The notes: a model not told the origin generated them from the letters alone. 64,000 nt of DNA from Kosakonia arachidis (GCF_900116535.1 NZ_FPAU01000002.1:159301-223300), one strand, 5' to 3'; shown: positions 1 through 9,781, counted from the stretch's first letter. Numbers and translations are program-made.

Positions 1-3000
1 AGTCGCTGGCCTCATCGGCATTCATGCCGCCAAAGGTTTGCACCACCTGTTTTAGTGCCGCGTCGACATCTTTCGCCATATGGCTGGCATCGCCGCAGAC
101 ATAAAAACAGGCACCGTCGCACAGCCAGCGCCACAGCTCCGCCCCCTCTTCCACCATGCGATGCTGGACATAGATTTTCTCCACCTGATCGCGGGAAAAC
201 GCCGTGCTCAGACGGTGCAGGACGCCGTCGCGCTGCCAGGCTTCCATTTCCTCCTGATACCAGAAATCCGTCGCCGCATGTTGCTCGCCAAAAAATAACC
301 AGTTACGCCCCGCAGCAGCAGTGGCCTGTCGTTCCTGTAAGAAGCCGCGAAACGGCGCGATACCCGTGCCAGCGCCAACCATGATCACCGGTGTTTGCGG
401 ATTGGCAGGCAGGCGGAAGTGTGGCGACGAGTGAATAAACACCGCCGCACGGGTCGCGCGATCGGCAAGAAACGTCGAGCAGACGCCGCCACGCTTATTT
501 CCTTCGCCATAACGCACCGTCGCGACCGTTAGCGCCACCTGCTGCGGCGAAACCTGCGGGCTGGAAGAGATAGAATAAAAACGCGGCTGTAAACGGCGCA
601 GCACCGACAACCACGTCTGCGCCGGGGCGCGAACCGGGGACATCTGCAGCAGATCACTAAGCTGGCGTCCCCACAGCCACTGCGATAATTCCCCGGTGTT
701 GTCGAGGCGTGTTTTTAGCTCCGCGTTGCCGGTTTGCTCGCAAACAAATCGCATGATTTCCGGGGTGATGCGCGTGATATCCATCTCGTTGGTCAGCGCT
801 TCACGCAATGTCATTTCGCCTTTATCGCTCAGTTGCACCGGCGTTTGCGCGTCCAGCTCCAGCAGGTGCAGTATCTTATCAACCTCCTGTGGGCAGTTGA
901 TTGGCCAGACGCCGAGGGCATCGCCCACTTCGTAGTGCATCCCGCTGCCTTGCAGATCAAAAACAAACTGGCGGATCTCTTTTTGCGCCAACGACGCATT
1001 CAACCGCTGGTTCACCACCAGTGGAACAGTTAATGGTTGATGACGGCTAAAGCCGGGCTTTGGTTGCGTTTCGCTGACTTCCGCTATTACCTCACCGAGC
1101 AGCGCGCGCTGCACCGCATGCAGCCACTGCTGCGCTGGCGCATTATCGCCCGCATCGCATTCATAACGGGCCACCAGCCGTTGCGCGCCCAGCGCTTCCA
1201 GCCGGGCATCAAGCTTGCGGCCAAAGCCGCAAAACCGATCGTAGCTGGCGTCGCCAAAAGCCAGTACGGAAAAGGCAGTGCCGGTGAGTTCAGGCGCGCT
1301 GTCGCTTTGCAGCGCCGTCCACAGCGCCGCGCCGTTGTCCGGCGGATCGCCATCACCAAAGGTACTGACGACCAGCAACACATGCGAGGCAGCGGCAATA
1401 TCGGCCACGCCGACGCTATCCATCTCCCGCAGTTTTATCGCCTGTCCGGCATCGAGAAATTGCCCGGCGCAGCGGCGGGCAAAGGCCTGCGCATTGCCAG
1501 TCATCGACGCCCATAAGACCAGCAGCACGCCCGGCGTGGCTTGCGCTGTTACGGCAGGTTTTTCGCTCACTACTGGCTGCTGTGCGCTGCGCATCAGCGC
1601 GACGGCGGCATGTTTCAGTTCCGGTTGCAGTGAAATAGGATCGACGGCGTCACTGGTCACCACGTTGATCGCCAGCGTGTCGCCAAACAGATCGTTCCAG
1701 TGAAACGGCGCAAAACAGTTGCCGGGGCTGACCCTATCAGTGATCACTGCAGGCAGCGTTGCCCGTCCGCGCCGGGAACGAATATCCACATGATCCCCCG
1801 CGCGAATGTTAAGCCGTTCGGCATCCTGCGGTGCGATTTCAACAAACGGACCGGGGTTGAGCTGGTTGAGCATCGGGATCTTCCCGGTTTTCGTCAGGGT
1901 GTGCCACTGGTGCTGGACGCGCCCGGTATTCAGCACCAGCGGAAATTCGTCGTCCGGCATCTCCACTGGTGCCAGATCCGGGCGGGCGAAGAATTGCGCC
2001 TTGCCGCTGGCGGTAGCGAAACGCACCCGTGCCGTGGTGGCGTGCTGAAGATAACGAATCGGGTGGCGTTGCGCGGTGTCGCCCGGCGGGCATGGCCATT
2101 GCAGTGGCATCTCGCGCAGCCGCGCATGGCTGGCACCGCGAATGTCATAGCCGGTATCCGGGTTATACGACTGGCGGATCTCGTCGAAGATTTCGGCGGC
2201 ACTGGCGTAAGTAAAGCCATCGGCATAGCCCATTTCACAGGCCACGCGGGCGATAATTTGCCAGTCGGCCAGCGCCTCGCCCGGCGGCAAAACCGCCTGT
2301 TGCATCAGCGTCATGGTGCGTTCGGAGTTGATCATCACCCCTTCGGCTTCCGCCCACAACGCGCCCGGCAGAAGAATATCGGCATAGCGGTTGGTTTCGG
2401 TATCGAGAAATGCATCCTGGGTGATAACCAGTTCCGCCTGTTGTAGGGCAGCAATCACTTTCTGGCGATTGGGCACCGTGGCGACCGGGTTGGTACAGAT
2501 TATCCAGCAGGCTTTAATTTTTCCGGCGCGCATCTCGTCGAACATCGACACCGTGCCGTGGCCGCTGTCGCTACGCAGTGAACCCGGCGGACGCCGCCAG
2601 AGTTGCTCGACAAAGGCCCTCTCTTTTTCTACCAGTAGCGAGCGCTGGCCGGGCAATCCGGCCCCCATATAGCCCACTTCGCGCCCGCCCATCGCGTTTG
2701 GCTGCCCGGTCAGCGAGAAAGGGCCGCTGCCGGGGCGACAAATCGCCCCCGTCGCCAGATGCAGGTTGCACAGCGCATTGGTGCTCCAGGTGCCGTGGGT
2801 GCTCTGGTTCAGCCCCATCGTCCAGCAACTCATCCACTCAGTGGCTTCGCCAATCCACTGCGCCGCCTGGCGAATGTCCGCCTCTGCAAGCCCGGTACGT
2901 TCAGCCACCTGCTGCGGTAAATAGTCCTGCAGGAAATCCGGCATTGCCTGCCAGCCTTCAGTGCAATGTTCAATAAACGCCTCATCAATCTGGCCGTTCT

Positions 3001-3691
3001 GCACCAGCAAGCCGAGCAGACCATTCAGCAACGCGAGGTCGGTGCCGGGTTTGATCTGTAAAAACAGTGAGGCTTTCTCCGCCGTGGCGGTACGGCGGGG
3101 ATCGACGACAATGAGCTTAGCGCCTGCTTTAACCCTATCCATCATCCGCAGGAACAGGATCGGGTGGCAGTCGGCCATATTTGCACCGATCACCAGAAAG
3201 AGATCGGCGCGATCGAAATCATCATAGGATCCTGGCGGCCCGTCAGCCCCCAACGACAGCTTATAGCCACTGGCGGCACTGGCCATGCACAGGCGCGAAT
3301 TGGACTCGATATGTTGCGTGCCGATAAACCCCTTTGCCAGCTTGTTCGCCAGATACTGCGCTTCCAGTGACATTTGCCCGGACACATACAGCGCCAGCGC
3401 ATCAGGGCCGTGGTTATCGATAATGGTGCGCAGCCGTTGTGCGGTTTGCGTGATGGCGCTGTCGATGCCGACCGGCACAGGCTCCTGCTGGCGCGACGTG
3501 CGCAGCCATGCACGATCCAGCCGGCCCTCCGCAGTAATCGCCTGCGCGCAGCTTTTGCCTTTGGTGCATAAACGCCCCTGATTGGTGGGGTGCGTTTTAT
3601 CCCCCACTACATCGATAATGCGCTGGTTTTCCACTTTCATAACCAGCCCGCAGCCTACCCCGCAATAAGGGCACACACTTTTTACATCCAT
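1..3691 (-). CDS. nasA: Assimilatory nitrate reductase fused to CysJ-like flavoprotein (3' end cut by window)
   Basis: Cytoplasmic reduction of nitrate to nitrite with electrons from NAD(P)H. 1230 codons are visible and the stop lies beyond base 1. The start ATG at 3691 lies 18 bases after the nasB stop. Residues 7-42 carry the N-terminal [4Fe-4S] motif (C7, C10, C14, C42), followed by a molybdopterin oxidoreductase body to about residue 700. From about residue 719 the frame continues into a flavodoxin domain (SMTGNAQAF), an FAD domain (RFYSISSSP near 1038), and NAD(P)H-binding motifs (GAGTGIAPFRGF near 1107, YVCGDASHMAKD near 1202), arranged as in the sulfite reductase flavoprotein CysJ. Klebsiella oxytoca has a separate NasC reductase; here the fused tail presumably supplies the electrons. 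It is the last visible gene of the nasFEDBA operon. Confidence 0.93.
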   Translation of the reverse strand, partial: MDVKSVCPYCGVGCGLVMKVENQRIIDVVGDKTHPTNQGRLCTKGKSCAQAITAEGRLDRAWLRTSRQQEPVPVGIDSAITQTAQRLRTIIDNHGPDALALYVSGQMSLEAQYLANKLAKGFIGTQHIESNSRLCMASAASGYKLSLGADGPPGSYDDFDRADLFLVIGANMADCHPILFLRMMDRVKAGAKLIVVDPRRTATAEKASLFLQIKPGTDLALLNGLLGLLVQNGQIDEAFIEHCTEGWQAMPDFLQDYLPQQVAERTGLAEADIRQAAQWIGEATEWMSCWTMGLNQSTHGTWSTNALCNLHLATGAICRPGSGPFSLTGQPNAMGGREVGYMGAGLPGQRSLLVEKERAFVEQLWRRPPGSLRSDSGHGTVSMFDEMRAGKIKACWIICTNPVATVPNRQKVIAALQQAELVITQDAFLDTETNRYADILLPGALWAEAEGVMINSERTMTLMQQAVLPPGEALADWQIIARVACEMGYADGFTYASAAEIFDEIRQSYNPDTGYDIRGASHARLREMPLQWPCPPGDTAQRHPIRYLQHATTARVRFATASGKAQFFARPDLAPVEMPDDEFPLVLNTGRVQHQWHTLTKTGKIPMLNQLNPGPFVEIAPQDAERLNIRAGDHVDIRSRRGRATLPAVITDRVSPGNCFAPFHWNDLFGDTLAINVVTSDAVDPISLQPELKHAAVALMRSAQQPVVSEKPAVTAQATPGVLLVLWASMTGNAQAFARRCAGQFLDAGQAIKLREMDSVGVADIAAASHVLLVVSTFGDGDPPDNGAALWTALQSDSAPELTGTAFSVLAFGDASYDRFCGFGRKLDARLEALGAQRLVARYECDAGDNAPAQQWLHAVQRALLGEVIAEVSETQPKPGFSRHQPLTVPLVVNQRLNASLAQKEIRQFVFDLQGSGMHYEVGDALGVWPINCPQEVDKILHLLELDAQTPVQLSDKGEMTLREALTNEMDITRITPEIMRFVCEQTGNAELKTRLDNTGELSQWLWGRQLSDLLQMSPVRAPAQTWLSVLRRLQPRFYSISSSPQVSPQQVALTVATVRYGEGNKRGGVCSTFLADRATRAAVFIHSSPHFRLPANPQTPVIMVGAGTGIAPFRGFLQERQATAAAGRNWLFFGEQHAATDFWYQEEMEAWQRDGVLHRLSTAFSRDQVEKIYVQHRMVEEGAELWRWLCDGACFYVCGDASHMAKDVDAALKQVVQTFGGMNADEASD

Positions 3692-3709
3692 TTTCGCCCC
3701 CGTTGCGGC

Positions 3710-6622
3710 TTATAACGCTTCGGCAATCGCCGGGAAAGTGCTCGCGGTCAGCGGCTGACGATGAACCCAGATATGCCCGTCAATGATGTTGACTGGCCAG
3801 ACGCGTACCCGCAGCGAGGCGTCGTCGAGGCTGACGCCATCGCACAGCCGGAAACGCTGTTTGTAGAGCGGCGAAATCACGATTGGCTCGCCCTCTTTAT
3901 CGCCTACCAGACCGCGCGCCAGCACATTGGCTTCACTGCCAGGCTCGCGATTATCCAGTGCAAAAATCTGCGTCTCGCTGGCGGGCAGATGGAACAGCGC
4001 AATCTGCTGCTGCCCAAGACGCGCGGCAACCCCGGTGTTGGCCGGAATATCCGCCAGCGCGCCAACGTGAACCCATTCGGCTTCGGCCAGCGGTAGCGTT
4101 GTCGCTTTCGCGGATTTCTCCTCGCTTCTGGCCGGACGGATCTGCCCACGCTCTGGCACCATCACCACCGCTTCATCCGGGCGCTCACTGTTGAGGAAAC
4201 CCCGGAACAACAGACGGTTTTCCGCGCTATCCAGCGTGGTTTTCCATTCGCACTGGTAAGCATCCACCACCTGTTGCATTTCACGCTCCAGCTCCGCGCC
4301 AATCTCCAGGCTGTCATGCAGGATCACTTGTTGTAAGTACGCAAGTCCGCCTTCCATATTGTCGAGCCAGGTGCTGGTGCGTTGCAGACGATCGGCGGTG
4401 CGGATATAGAACATCAACACGCGATCGATGGTCCGGATCAGCGCTTCGCTGTCGAGATCGCTGGCGAACAAGTCCGCATGGCGCGGCTTCATGCCGCCAT
4501 TGCCGCAAACATACAGGTTCCAGCCTTTATCGGTAGCGATCACGCCAATGTCCTTGCCCTGCGCTTCAGCGCATTCGCGGGTACAGCCAGAAACGGCCAT
4601 TTTGATTTTGTGCGGCGAGCGCAGCCCCTTGTAGCGGTTCTCCAGCGTAATCGCCATGCCGGTGGAGTCCTGCACGCCGTAGCGGCACCAGGTGGAACCG
4701 ACGCAGGATTTCACCGTGCGCAGGGATTTGCCGTATGCATGGCCAGTTTCAAACCCGGCGGCGATCAGCCTCTCCCAGATCGCGGGCAGTTGCTCCAGCC
4801 GCGCGCCAAACAGATCTACCCGCTGGCCGCCGGTGATTTTGGTGTACAGGTTATAGTCCTGCGCGACTTCACCAATAGCGATCAAGCCCTGCGGCGTGAT
4901 TTCGCCTGCCGGAATACGCGGCACCACCGAGTAAGTGCCATCTTTCTGGATATTGGCGAAGAAGCGGTCATTGGTATCCTGCAAGGGCAGATGCTGCGGT
5001 TTGAGCAGGTAATCATTCCAGCAGGAGGCCAGCAGGGAACCGACCAGCGGTTTGCACACTTCACAACCGTGGCCTTTACCAAAGCGGCTAATTAGCTCAT
5101 CGAAGCTACGGATCTCGTGCAGGCGGATCAGGTGATATAGCTCCTGGCGCGACCAGGCAAAATGCTCACAGAGATCTTTTTTCACCTCGACGCCAAGCTG
5201 TTGCAGCTCGTGCTCCATCACCTGTTTCAGCAACGGCACGCAACCGCCGCAGCCGGTCCCGGCTTTGGTGCAGCTTTTTATTGCCCCCAGTTCGGTGCAG
5301 CCGCTGGCGACCGCCGCTGCAATGTCACCTTTGCTGACGTTGTGGCAGGAGCAGATTTGCGCACTGGCAGCCAGCGCTGCCACGCCGAGGCCTTTCGGCG
5401 CATCGCCGGAACGGGCGGGTAAAATCAGCGTTTCCGGCTGTGCAGGCAGCGCCATGCCGTTGAGCATCATTTGCAACAGCATGCTGTAATCGGCGCTGTC
5501 GCCAATCAATACCGCACCGAGCAGCCGCTTGCCGTCGGCGGAGACGACAATTTTCTTGTAGATCTCATGCGGGCCGTCGGTCCACTGATAACTCTGGCAA
5601 CCTTCCGTTTTACCGTGCGCATCGCCAAGCGACGCAACTTCAACGCCGAGCAGCTTCAGTTTGGTGCTCATGTCTGCGCCGGTAAACGGCGTGTCGCGCG
5701 CAGCCAGCGTGTCCGCCACGCTGCGCGCCATCTGGTAACCGGGGGCCACAAGGCCGAAAATCTGCCCATTCCACAATGCGCATTCGCCAATGGCAAAAAT
5801 CGACTCGTCGGAAGTGCGGCATTGGTCATTAATCACGATGCCGCCACGCGGCCCTTTTTGCAGTTGTGCGCTTTCCGCCAGCTCATCGCGCGGGCGAATA
5901 CCGGCCGAGAAGAGCAGCAAATCGGTTTCCAACCAGCTACCGTCAGCAAAGCAGAGGCGATGCAGCGCCTGCTCACCATCAACGATTTCCCGCGTCTCTT
6001 TGCGGGTATGCACCTGCACGCCAAGTGCTTCAATCTTGCGTTGCAGCATCATCGCGCCGCCTTCATCAAGCTGAACCACCATCAGACGCGGGGCAAACTC
6101 CACAACGTGGGTTTCCAGCCCTAACTGACGCAGCGCGTTGGCCGCTTCCAGTCCCAGCAATCCGCCGCCGATCACCACACCGCGTTTGGCCTTTTTCGCC
6201 TGCACGGCGATAGCGTCCAGATCGTCGAGGGTGCGATAAACCAGGCAGCCAGCACGGTTATTGCCACTGATCGGTGGCACAAAGGCGTAAGAACCGGTGG
6301 CGAGCACCAGCGTGTCGTAGTAAGTTTCTGCGCCCTGTTCGTCGCACAAACAGCGACGTTCGCGATCGATAGCGACAATTTTGCAGCCACTACGCAGGGT
6401 GATGCCGCTGTCGGCAAAGAAACCGTCGCTAACCAGCGAGAGCGACTCGGCGCTGCGCCCGGCGAAGTATTCCGAGAGGTGGACGCGGTCATACGCAGGC
6501 AGACGCTCTTCGCCGAACACTACAATGTCGTAGTGCTGATGCAGTTCGCGTTCCACCAGCTGTTGCAGAAAATAGTGGCTGACCATGCCGTGCCCAATGA
6601 CGGCTAAAATCGGCTTTTTCAT
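3710..6622 (-). CDS. nasB: Assimilatory nitrite reductase [NAD(P)H], large subunit with NirD-like tail
   Basis: Reduces nitrite to ammonium in the cytoplasm. About 970 residues. The order of domains is an FAD/NAD(P)H oxidoreductase (VIGHGMVSHYF at the N-terminus, GGGLLGLEAANALRQLG in the middle), a BFD-like [2Fe-2S] domain (CSCHNVSKGD, CTKAGTGCGGC), a second cysteine-containing BFD-like stretch (GHGCEVCKPL), and the siroheme/[4Fe-4S] half with CVGSTWC and GCTRECAEA. The C-terminal ~100 residues match a NirD-type Rieske-like fold that lacks the Rieske Cys/His ligands. Two ATGs lie in tandem (6625 and 6622) after an AAGGA ribosome site; the second is chosen, the first is equally possible. A longer upstream extension would overlap nasD and has no support. 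Confidence 0.94.
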   Translation of the reverse strand: MKKPILAVIGHGMVSHYFLQQLVERELHQHYDIVVFGEERLPAYDRVHLSEYFAGRSAESLSLVSDGFFADSGITLRSGCKIVAIDRERRCLCDEQGAETYYDTLVLATGSYAFVPPISGNNRAGCLVYRTLDDLDAIAVQAKKAKRGVVIGGGLLGLEAANALRQLGLETHVVEFAPRLMVVQLDEGGAMMLQRKIEALGVQVHTRKETREIVDGEQALHRLCFADGSWLETDLLLFSAGIRPRDELAESAQLQKGPRGGIVINDQCRTSDESIFAIGECALWNGQIFGLVAPGYQMARSVADTLAARDTPFTGADMSTKLKLLGVEVASLGDAHGKTEGCQSYQWTDGPHEIYKKIVVSADGKRLLGAVLIGDSADYSMLLQMMLNGMALPAQPETLILPARSGDAPKGLGVAALAASAQICSCHNVSKGDIAAAVASGCTELGAIKSCTKAGTGCGGCVPLLKQVMEHELQQLGVEVKKDLCEHFAWSRQELYHLIRLHEIRSFDELISRFGKGHGCEVCKPLVGSLLASCWNDYLLKPQHLPLQDTNDRFFANIQKDGTYSVVPRIPAGEITPQGLIAIGEVAQDYNLYTKITGGQRVDLFGARLEQLPAIWERLIAAGFETGHAYGKSLRTVKSCVGSTWCRYGVQDSTGMAITLENRYKGLRSPHKIKMAVSGCTRECAEAQGKDIGVIATDKGWNLYVCGNGGMKPRHADLFASDLDSEALIRTIDRVLMFYIRTADRLQRTSTWLDNMEGGLAYLQQVILHDSLEIGAELEREMQQVVDAYQCEWKTTLDSAENRLLFRGFLNSERPDEAVVMVPERGQIRPARSEEKSAKATTLPLAEAEWVHVGALADIPANTGVAARLGQQQIALFHLPASETQIFALDNREPGSEANVLARGLVGDKEGEPIVISPLYKQRFRLCDGVSLDDASLRVRVWPVNIIDGHIWVHRQPLTASTFPAIAEAL

Positions 6623-6656
6623 CATCTGAATCCTTATCGAACGAGTGACAGAGACA

Positions 6657-7451
6657 TCAGGCCGCTTTCGGCTGTTTCTCGTACAGAAATTGCAGAACCT
6701 GCTGGCGATAGCGCTGATACTGCGCGTCATCGGCCAACGCCACGCGCGAACGCGGATGTTCCAGCGCCACTTCCATAATTTCGCCGACCGTTGCCGCCGG
6801 GCCGTTGGTCATCATCATCACCCGATCGGAGAGCAGCACTGCTTCGTCAACGTCATGAGTAATCAGCACAATGGTGGTACGCAGACGCTGCTGGATCTCC
6901 ATCACCGCATCCTGCAAATGGGCGCGGGTTAAAGCGTCCAGCGCGCCAAAGGGTTCGTCCATCAGCAATACGGCGGGTTTCATTGCCAGCGCGCGGGCAA
7001 TGCCGACACGCTGTTTCATGCCGCCGGAGATTTCGTGCGGTCGCTTGTTCCAGGCGTGGCTCATCTGTACCAGATCGAGGTTGTGCATAATCCACTCGTG
7101 CATCTCGACTTTGCTCATTTCACGGTGAAAAACCTGACGAACCGCCAGCGCTACGTTGTCATAGGAGGTGAGCCACGGCAGCAGAGAGTGGTTCTGAAAC
7201 ACCACGCCACGCTCCGGCCCTGGACCGTCGATTTCGCGGTTATTGCACAGCAGGCCGCCGCTGGTGGGCCGTGTCAGACCGGCAATCAGATTTAGCAGCG
7301 TTGATTTCCCACAGCCGGAGTGGCCAATCAGGCTCAAGGTTTCACCGGCGTGGATATCAAAGCTGACGTTATCCAGCGCGAGAAACTCGCCGCTGCGGGT
7401 GTTGAATCGCTGGCTGACCTGCTGAACCTGAATAATCGGATTGGTACGCAT
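6657..7451 (-). CDS. nasD: Nitrate ABC transporter ATP-binding protein
   Basis: ATPase of the nitrate/nitrite importer. 264 residues with Walker A (GHSGCGKST), ABC signature (ISGGMKQRVGIARAL), Walker B (AVLLMDEPF) and the switch histidine (LITHDVDEA). It is an NrtD/SsuB/TauB-type ATPase. The start at 7451 is preceded by a strong AAGGAGG box and lies 10 bases after the nasE stop. A longer reading from 7493 would overlap nasE and lacks such a box. It works with the permease and binding protein encoded just upstream. Confidence 0.94.
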   Translation of the reverse strand: MRTNPIIQVQQVSQRFNTRSGEFLALDNVSFDIHAGETLSLIGHSGCGKSTLLNLIAGLTRPTSGGLLCNNREIDGPGPERGVVFQNHSLLPWLTSYDNVALAVRQVFHREMSKVEMHEWIMHNLDLVQMSHAWNKRPHEISGGMKQRVGIARALAMKPAVLLMDEPFGALDALTRAHLQDAVMEIQQRLRTTIVLITHDVDEAVLLSDRVMMMTNGPAATVGEIMEVALEHPRSRVALADDAQYQRYRQQVLQFLYEKQPKAA

Positions 7452-7461
7452 CGGGGCCTCC

Positions 7462-8346
7462 TTAGCGGCTGGTATAGTTAAAACGGCTGGCAATCCACAT
7501 CAGCCCCTGCTCCAGCAGCAGGCCGATCACACCAATCACCACAATGGCGATAATGATGTTTTGCACATTGAGGTTGTTCCATTCGTTCCAGATCCAGAAG
7601 CCGATACCGATGCCGCCGGTCAGCATTTCTGCCGCCACAATCACCAGCCAGGCAATGCCAATGGATAAGCGCATGCCGGTAAGAATGCCGGGCAGCGCGG
7701 CGGGCAGCAGGATTTTGCGCATGATGGCAAACTCCGAAAGCTTCAGTACCCGCGCAACGTTCAGGTAATCCTGTGGGATCTGCCGCACGCCTTCAGCGGT
7801 GTTGAGGATCATCGGCCAGATCGAGCAGATAAAAATCGTCCAGCTTGAGGCAGGTTCCGCACGCTGAAACAGCAACAAACCAATCGGCAGCCAGGCCAGC
7901 GGGCTGACCGGGCGCAGCAGTGAGATCAGCGGGTTGAGCATATTGGCGACAAAACGGAAGCGGCCAATCAAAAAGCCCGCAGGAATGCCAACCAGCGCCG
8001 CAAGACCAAAACCTACCGCCACGCGCTGCAACGAGGCCAGCACGTTCCAGCCAATGCCCTGATCGTTCGGCCCGGAGATATAAAATGGATCGGCAAAGAT
8101 CTCCAGCGCCGCCTGCCAGGTTTGCCACGGTGTAGGAAAGTTTTTACTGTTGAGCGCCGCCACCTGCCACAGGCAGATCAACAGGCCAATCCCGAGCAGC
8201 CCCGGCAGTACGCGTTGCATCAGCGGGCGTAACAGCGGTGAACGGCGCACTGCTGGTTTGCTGGGCAGCGTTACGATCTCGGCTTCTACACGCGGCTGCA
8301 CCATTTCTTCGCGGGGAATGGGGATAATTTGTGCCTGGTTTTTCAT
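7462..8346 (-). CDS. nasE: Nitrate ABC transporter permease
   Basis: 294-residue inner-membrane permease of the NrtB/SsuC type. A cytoplasmic N-terminal ~45 residues precede about six membrane segments. The ABC-permease EAA loop is visible near the middle (LNVARVLKLSEFAIMRKILL), which contacts the ATPase NasD. It sits between nasF (10-base gap upstream) and nasD (10-base gap downstream), so the three transport genes are tightly co-transcribed. Confidence 0.94.
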   Translation of the reverse strand: MKNQAQIIPIPREEMVQPRVEAEIVTLPSKPAVRRSPLLRPLMQRVLPGLLGIGLLICLWQVAALNSKNFPTPWQTWQAALEIFADPFYISGPNDQGIGWNVLASLQRVAVGFGLAALVGIPAGFLIGRFRFVANMLNPLISLLRPVSPLAWLPIGLLLFQRAEPASSWTIFICSIWPMILNTAEGVRQIPQDYLNVARVLKLSEFAIMRKILLPAALPGILTGMRLSIGIAWLVIVAAEMLTGGIGIGFWIWNEWNNLNVQNIIIAIVVIGVIGLLLEQGLMWIASRFNYTSR

Positions 8347-8356
8347 CAGCGACCTC

Positions 8357-9613
8357 CTATTTCTTTACGCTAAAGCCGCTGGCATAGGCGACAGGGTTGC
8401 TGCCATCCCAGCGAATGCCATCGATCAAGACGCTACTGCGCATGTCGCTGCCCGGTAGCGGGACGTTACCGACTGCAGCAGCGGCCTGCTTGTAGATGTC
8501 GATACGGTTAACCTTACGGGCGACGCCGAGGTAATCGGGATCGCTGGTGAGCAGCCCCCAGCGTTTATGCTGAGTGAGGAACCACATGCCGTCAGAGAGC
8601 CACGGATAGTTGACGGAACCGTCGTGGAAGAAGCGCATCGCGTGTTCATCCTTCCAGCTTTTTCCCAGGCCGTTTTCGTACTGGCCGAGCATGCGCCCGA
8701 GAATGGTTTCCTCTTTGGTGTTGAGGTAAGCGCGCCCGGCAATCACCTGCGCCGTTTCACGGCGGTTATCGTCGGACGCGTCAATCCAGCGCGAAGCCTC
8801 AAGAATGGCAGCGGTTAGCGCGCGGGCGCTGTTGGGGTTTTTGGCTACCCAGTCTGCGCGGGTACCGAGCACTTTTTCCGGGTGATCCGGCCAGATATCC
8901 TGAGTGGTAGTAGCGGTAAAACCGATGCCATCACTGATGGCGCGCTGGTTCCATGGTTCGCCCACGCAGTAACCGACCATGTTGCCGATCTTCATGTTCA
9001 TCACCATTTGCGGTGGTGGCACTACTACGCTGCGAATGTCGTTGAGCGGATTGATGCCCGCGCTGGCCAGCCAGTAGTTGAGCCACATGGCGTGCGTGCC
9101 GGTGGGAAAAGTCTGGGCGAAGGTGTACGTACCCGCCGGGCTGGCGGCGATATATTTTTGCAGCGTGGCTAAGTCATTAACGCCCGCTTCGTGCAGCTGG
9201 TTTGCCAGCGTGATCCCCTGTCCGTTCTGGTTGATGGTCATCAGCGCCGCCATCTCGGTTTGTGGCCCGGAAAGCCCCATTTGTAGGCCGTAAAGTTGGC
9301 CGTAGAGAATGTGCGATGCATTCAGTTCACCGGAAACCAGCTTGTCGCGGACTGCGGCCCAACTGGCTTCTTTGCTCGGCACAATGGTGATGCCATATTT
9401 TTTGTCGAAGCCTTTAACGGCGGCCATTACCACCGAGGCGCAATCCGTCAGCGGGATAAAACCGACGCGGATTTCACTCAGTTCCGGCGCATCTGAGCCT
9501 GCGGCCCATGCGCGATTGATCACCCCAGGCAGTAGCAGGCTGCTGCCCAGCGCCGCGCTGCCCAGTAAAAACTGCCGACGGGAAACCGTCATACCTTTGT
9601 TGCCATCGCTCAT
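8357..9613 (-). CDS. nasF: Nitrate ABC transporter substrate-binding protein, Tat-exported
   Basis: Periplasmic nitrate/nitrite-binding component of the NrtA family, 418 residues. The start ATG at 9613 follows AGAGGG. The leader carries a twin-arginine motif (SRRQFLLG), a hydrophobic stretch and an Ala-x-Ala-like end (NRAWAAGS), so export is probably by the Tat system. The mature part has the NrtA/SsuA-like start (EIRVGFIPLTDCASVVMAA). It is the first gene of the operon, directly after the antitermination leader. The upstream in-frame extension to 9682 runs through the leader terminator and is not a real start. Confidence 0.93.
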   Translation of the reverse strand: MSDGNKGMTVSRRQFLLGSAALGSSLLLPGVINRAWAAGSDAPELSEIRVGFIPLTDCASVVMAAVKGFDKKYGITIVPSKEASWAAVRDKLVSGELNASHILYGQLYGLQMGLSGPQTEMAALMTINQNGQGITLANQLHEAGVNDLATLQKYIAASPAGTYTFAQTFPTGTHAMWLNYWLASAGINPLNDIRSVVVPPPQMVMNMKIGNMVGYCVGEPWNQRAISDGIGFTATTTQDIWPDHPEKVLGTRADWVAKNPNSARALTAAILEASRWIDASDDNRRETAQVIAGRAYLNTKEETILGRMLGQYENGLGKSWKDEHAMRFFHDGSVNYPWLSDGMWFLTQHKRWGLLTSDPDYLGVARKVNRIDIYKQAAAAVGNVPLPGSDMRSSVLIDGIRWDGSNPVAYASGFSVKK

Positions 9614-9643
9614 TGCCACCCTCTTGCTCACCGTTGCGGATGC

Positions 9644-9698
9644 AAAAAAAAACGGCGTCCATAAGCCAGTGCAAAGCTGCACGCTTATGGACGCCGTT
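9644..9698 (-). terminator. Leader intrinsic terminator (attenuator) of the nas operon
   Basis: On the minus strand a 16-bp perfect stem (AACGGCGTCCATAAGC and its complement, with a smaller GTGCA/TGCAC stem in the loop) is followed directly by a run of nine T. It lies between the sigma-54 promoter and nasF, so it must be read through for operon expression. In Klebsiella the RNA-binding NasR protein prevents termination at such a leader when nitrate or nitrite is present. Confidence 0.9.
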
Positions 9699-9706
9699 GT
9701 CCGGTT

Positions 9707-9742
9707 GACGCGGCACCGACCGCCATTGGCCGATAGTGCGTC
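9707..9742 (-). promoter_or_regulatory. Candidate NasR (ANTAR) recognition hairpin in the nas leader
   Basis: The leader RNA can fold a lower stem GACGC/GCGTC, a 2x2 internal loop, and an upper 8-bp stem closed by the hexaloop AATGGC. The loop has A at position 1 and G at position 4, the signature reported for hairpins bound by ANTAR antiterminators. It lies 8 bases upstream of the leader terminator. The base pairing is seen in the sequence; binding by NasR is inference. Confidence 0.7.
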
Positions 9743-9765
9743 TATGTTAATTTCTTAATGGATAA

Positions 9766-9781
9766 AGCAAGGGTTGTGCCA
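9766..9781 (-). promoter_or_regulatory. Sigma-54 promoter of the nas operon
   Basis: The minus strand reads TGGCACAACCCTTGCT, matching the -24/-12 consensus TGGCAC-N5-TTGCW. It would start transcription near 9755, giving a leader of about 140 bases before nasF that includes both hairpins. Nitrogen control of Klebsiella nas operons by NtrC and sigma-54 fits. Confidence 0.88.

Noticed and set aside
1037-2446. Long plus-strand frames inside nasA
   Set aside because: They are antisense shadows of a clearly coding minus-strand gene with full domain content.
4382-6124. Long plus-strand frames inside nasB
   Set aside because: Shadows of nasB; no motifs of their own.
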